From: Pseudomonadota bacterium
GTDB taxonomy: Bacteria; Pseudomonadota; Alphaproteobacteria; Caulobacterales; Caulobacteraceae
Length of the DNA: 6,433 nucleotides
Assembly (NCBI GenBank): GCA_023412655.1
Contig: JAEYNH010000054.1
Coordinates: 1-6,433 of the forward strand
Reading direction: 5' to 3'
Numbering within the stretch: the stretch's first letter is position 1; the number at the start of each line of letters is the position of its first letter. A program made the translations under genes and the position numbers. Shown piece by piece: positions 5,395 through 6,433 of this stretch. The notes beneath the pieces are model-generated. The model searched no databases and was not told the origin of the DNA. It saw only the letters and a program-made list of their open reading frames with translations.

Positions 5395-5904
5395 CTACTT
5401 CACCACCGCGCAGGCCACGCGCGCCCCGGCGCCGCCGATGGGCTGGGTCTTGTGGTCGTCGGCGTTCGCGTGGATCAGCACCGCCGAACCGTCGCCGTCG
5501 CGCAGGGCCGACAGGGTGGTCAGGGTGGTGAAGACCTCGGCCGTCGCCGCGCCGTCGGCCCCGGCGTGGATGTTCGGCAGGTCGCCAGTCTCGTTGGCCT
5601 CGGCGTTCAGCAGGCCGTGCACAGCCTTCGCATCGCCATGGCCCTGGTGACGGGTGTGGGCGCCGGCGCTGGTGAAGTCCGACTTCGAGCAGTCGGCTTT
5701 CTCGTGGAAATGCAGGCCGTGCCAGCCGGGCGTCAGCCCCTTGGCCTCCACGCGCATCAGCACGCCCTTCGGCGCCTCGGTGAGGCTCACCGTGCCGATC
5801 GCCTGGCCGGCGCCGTTCTTCAGGTCGGCGGTGACGGTCTCGGCGTGGGCCACGCCCGCGACGGCGGCGGCAGTGGCGGCGAGGACGACAAGCATTCGGG
5901 ACAT
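5395..5904 (-). CDS. sodC: SodC, periplasmic Cu/Zn superoxide dismutase
   Basis: The product converts superoxide to peroxide and oxygen in the periplasm. Of 169 residues, the first 21 are a clear signal peptide (MSRMLVVLAA..., cleavage after VAHA). Copper ligands are all visible: H65 and H67 in GLHFHEKADC, H83 in SAGAH, and H145 in VLIHANADD. The disulfide cysteines are C72 and C165, and the active-site arginine is R162 in GAGARVAC. For zinc, the bridging H83, H96 and D108 are present, but the position three before D108 is E105 where the family usually has His. The zinc loop is long and carries extra histidines (H86, H89). The ATG at 5904 follows AGGAG with six bases between. It reads opposite to the flagellar operon and has no evident link to it. 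Confidence 0.95.
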   Translation of the reverse strand: MSRMLVVLAATAAAVAGVAHAETVTADLKNGAGQAIGTVSLTEAPKGVLMRVEAKGLTPGWHGLHFHEKADCSKSDFTSAGAHTRHQGHGDAKAVHGLLNAEANETGDLPNIHAGADGAATAEVFTTLTTLSALRDGDGSAVLIHANADDHKTQPIGGAGARVACAVVK

Positions 5905-5910
5905 GGAGCA

Positions 5911-5915
5911 CTCCT
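5911..5915 (-). promoter_or_regulatory. Ribosome binding site of sodC
   Basis: On the minus strand AGGAG lies six bases before the sodC ATG at 5904, an optimal Shine-Dalgarno match and spacing that fixes this start. Confidence 0.8.
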
Positions 5916-5933
5916 GGTGGGACTAAGCGGTTC

Positions 5934-5963
5934 GTCATAACGCGGAAGCGGCGATCCGGTGAA
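5934..5963 (-). promoter_or_regulatory. Candidate housekeeping promoter of sodC
   Basis: Reading the minus strand, TTCACC (5963-5958) resembles a -35 element and, after 17 bases, GTTATGAC (5941-5934) resembles the Caulobacter -10 form GCTANAWC. The -35 matches TTGACA at four of six positions and the -10 fits most fixed positions. Transcription would start near 5927, giving a leader of roughly 20 bases that includes the ribosome site. This rests on pattern matching only; the whole sodC/ABC gap is 85 bases, so a promoter in this place is expected. Confidence 0.35.
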
Positions 5964-5989
5964 TGCCGAACCGTGGTAGGCCTTGGACG

Positions 5990-6433
5990 ATGCCGCCGGT
6001 GATCCAGCTCCAGGCCGTCTCCAAGCGCTTCGGCGATCGCCTCGCCCTGGACGCGGTCAGCCTCACGGCCCAGCCCGGCGAGTTCGTCGCCCTGGTCGGC
6101 GGCTCGGGCTCGGGCAAGACCACCCTCCTGAAGACCCTCAACGGCCTCGTGCGCCCCGACGCCGGCCAGGTGATGGTCCTGGGCGAGGCCGCCGCCCGGG
6201 CCACCTTCGGCCTGCGCCGCCGGATCGGCTACGCCTTCCAGGAGGTGGGGCTGTTCCCCCACCGCACGGTGGGCGAGAACATCGCCGTCGTTCCGGCGCT
6301 GCTCGGCTGGCCGCCCGCCCGCATCGCCGCCAGGACCGCCGAGCTGCTGGACCTGGTCGACCTGCCCCGGCAGACGGCCGCCCGCCTGCCGGCCGAGCTC
6401 TCGGGCGGCCAGCGCCAGCGGGTGGGCGTGGCC
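5990..6433 (+). CDS. Osmoprotectant-type ABC transporter ATPase (3' partial)
   Basis: The gene is open from ATG 5990 to the right edge, giving 148 residues. It begins MPPVIQLQAVSKRFGDRLAL, a normal ABC ATPase N-terminus. Walker A is GGSGSGKT (37-44), the Q-loop is AFQEVGLFPH (82-91), and the ABC signature is LSGGQRQR (137-144). Walker B and the H-loop lie beyond the window. The stretch IGYAFQEVGLFPHRTVGENIAVVPALLGW is typical of the ProV/OpuCA/YehX group, which powers import of glycine betaine, choline or related quaternary amines; the substrate here is inference. An in-frame ATG at 5963 would add nine residues (MPNRGRPWT), but these look unlike the family and have no good ribosome site. The chosen ATG has only a weak upstream purine patch (GGTAGG, 5975-5980). 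It is divergent from sodC. Confidence 0.9.
   Translation, partial: MPPVIQLQAVSKRFGDRLALDAVSLTAQPGEFVALVGGSGSGKTTLLKTLNGLVRPDAGQVMVLGEAAARATFGLRRRIGYAFQEVGLFPHRTVGENIAVVPALLGWPPARIAARTAELLDLVDLPRQTAARLPAELSGGQRQRVGVA

Noticed and set aside
5306..6262. Minus-strand frame of 318 residues spanning sodC and the ABC gene
   Set aside because: It overlaps sodC in another frame on the same strand and is antisense to the ABC ATPase; the product is Arg/Gly/Pro low complexity.
1..6433. CRISPR array, tRNA, rRNA, insertion sequence or prophage features
   Set aside because: No spaced direct repeats, tRNA-like arms, transposase motifs or phage genes were seen; the window is densely coding, with all gaps under 100 bases.

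Overview
The window looks like chromosomal DNA from a stalked or otherwise motile alphaproteobacterium of the Caulobacter/Phenylobacterium group. The evidence is very high GC, near-exclusive use of G/C-ending codons, and Caulobacter-type flagellar organisation: a fliO-fliP unit divergent from flgB-flgC-fliE, with a perfect CtrA box (TTAA-N7-TTAA) between them. The genus call is inference; no rRNA or other direct marker is present.

Layout. Bases 2-2890 (+) hold the 3' part of a large exported TPR protein with two visibly duplicated beta-type modules at its N-terminus; its true start lies off the left edge. A short gap (2891-2959) with a perfect hairpin separates it from convergent fliP (2960-3763, -), which is coupled to fliO (3763-4041, -) by a one-base TGATG overlap. 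The fliO/flgB divergent gap (4042-4130) contains the CtrA box. flgB (4131-4562), flgC (4575-4994) and fliE (5008-5325) follow on the + strand as a compact operon. A second GC-rich hairpin region (5326-5394) separates fliE from convergent sodC (5395-5904, -), a periplasmic Cu/Zn superoxide dismutase. A short divergent gap leads to an ABC transporter ATPase of osmoprotectant-importer type (5990 to the right edge, partial).

Function. The centre of the window makes early flagellar parts: FliO and FliP build the export gate in the inner membrane, FliE joins the MS ring and gate to the rod, and FlgB and FlgC are proximal rod subunits. Shared CtrA control would tie their expression to the cell cycle. 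The TPR protein is the least understood gene here; its position beside fliP suggests, but does not show, a link to motility or the cell envelope. sodC and the ABC gene are flanking envelope-stress and transport genes with no evident flagellar role.

Most of the window is ordinary, well-understood biology. The points most worth a second look are the duplicated N-terminal modules of the TPR protein, the shared CtrA box with a probably leaderless flgB, the loss of a canonical zinc-ligand histidine in SodC, and the two intergenic palindromes.
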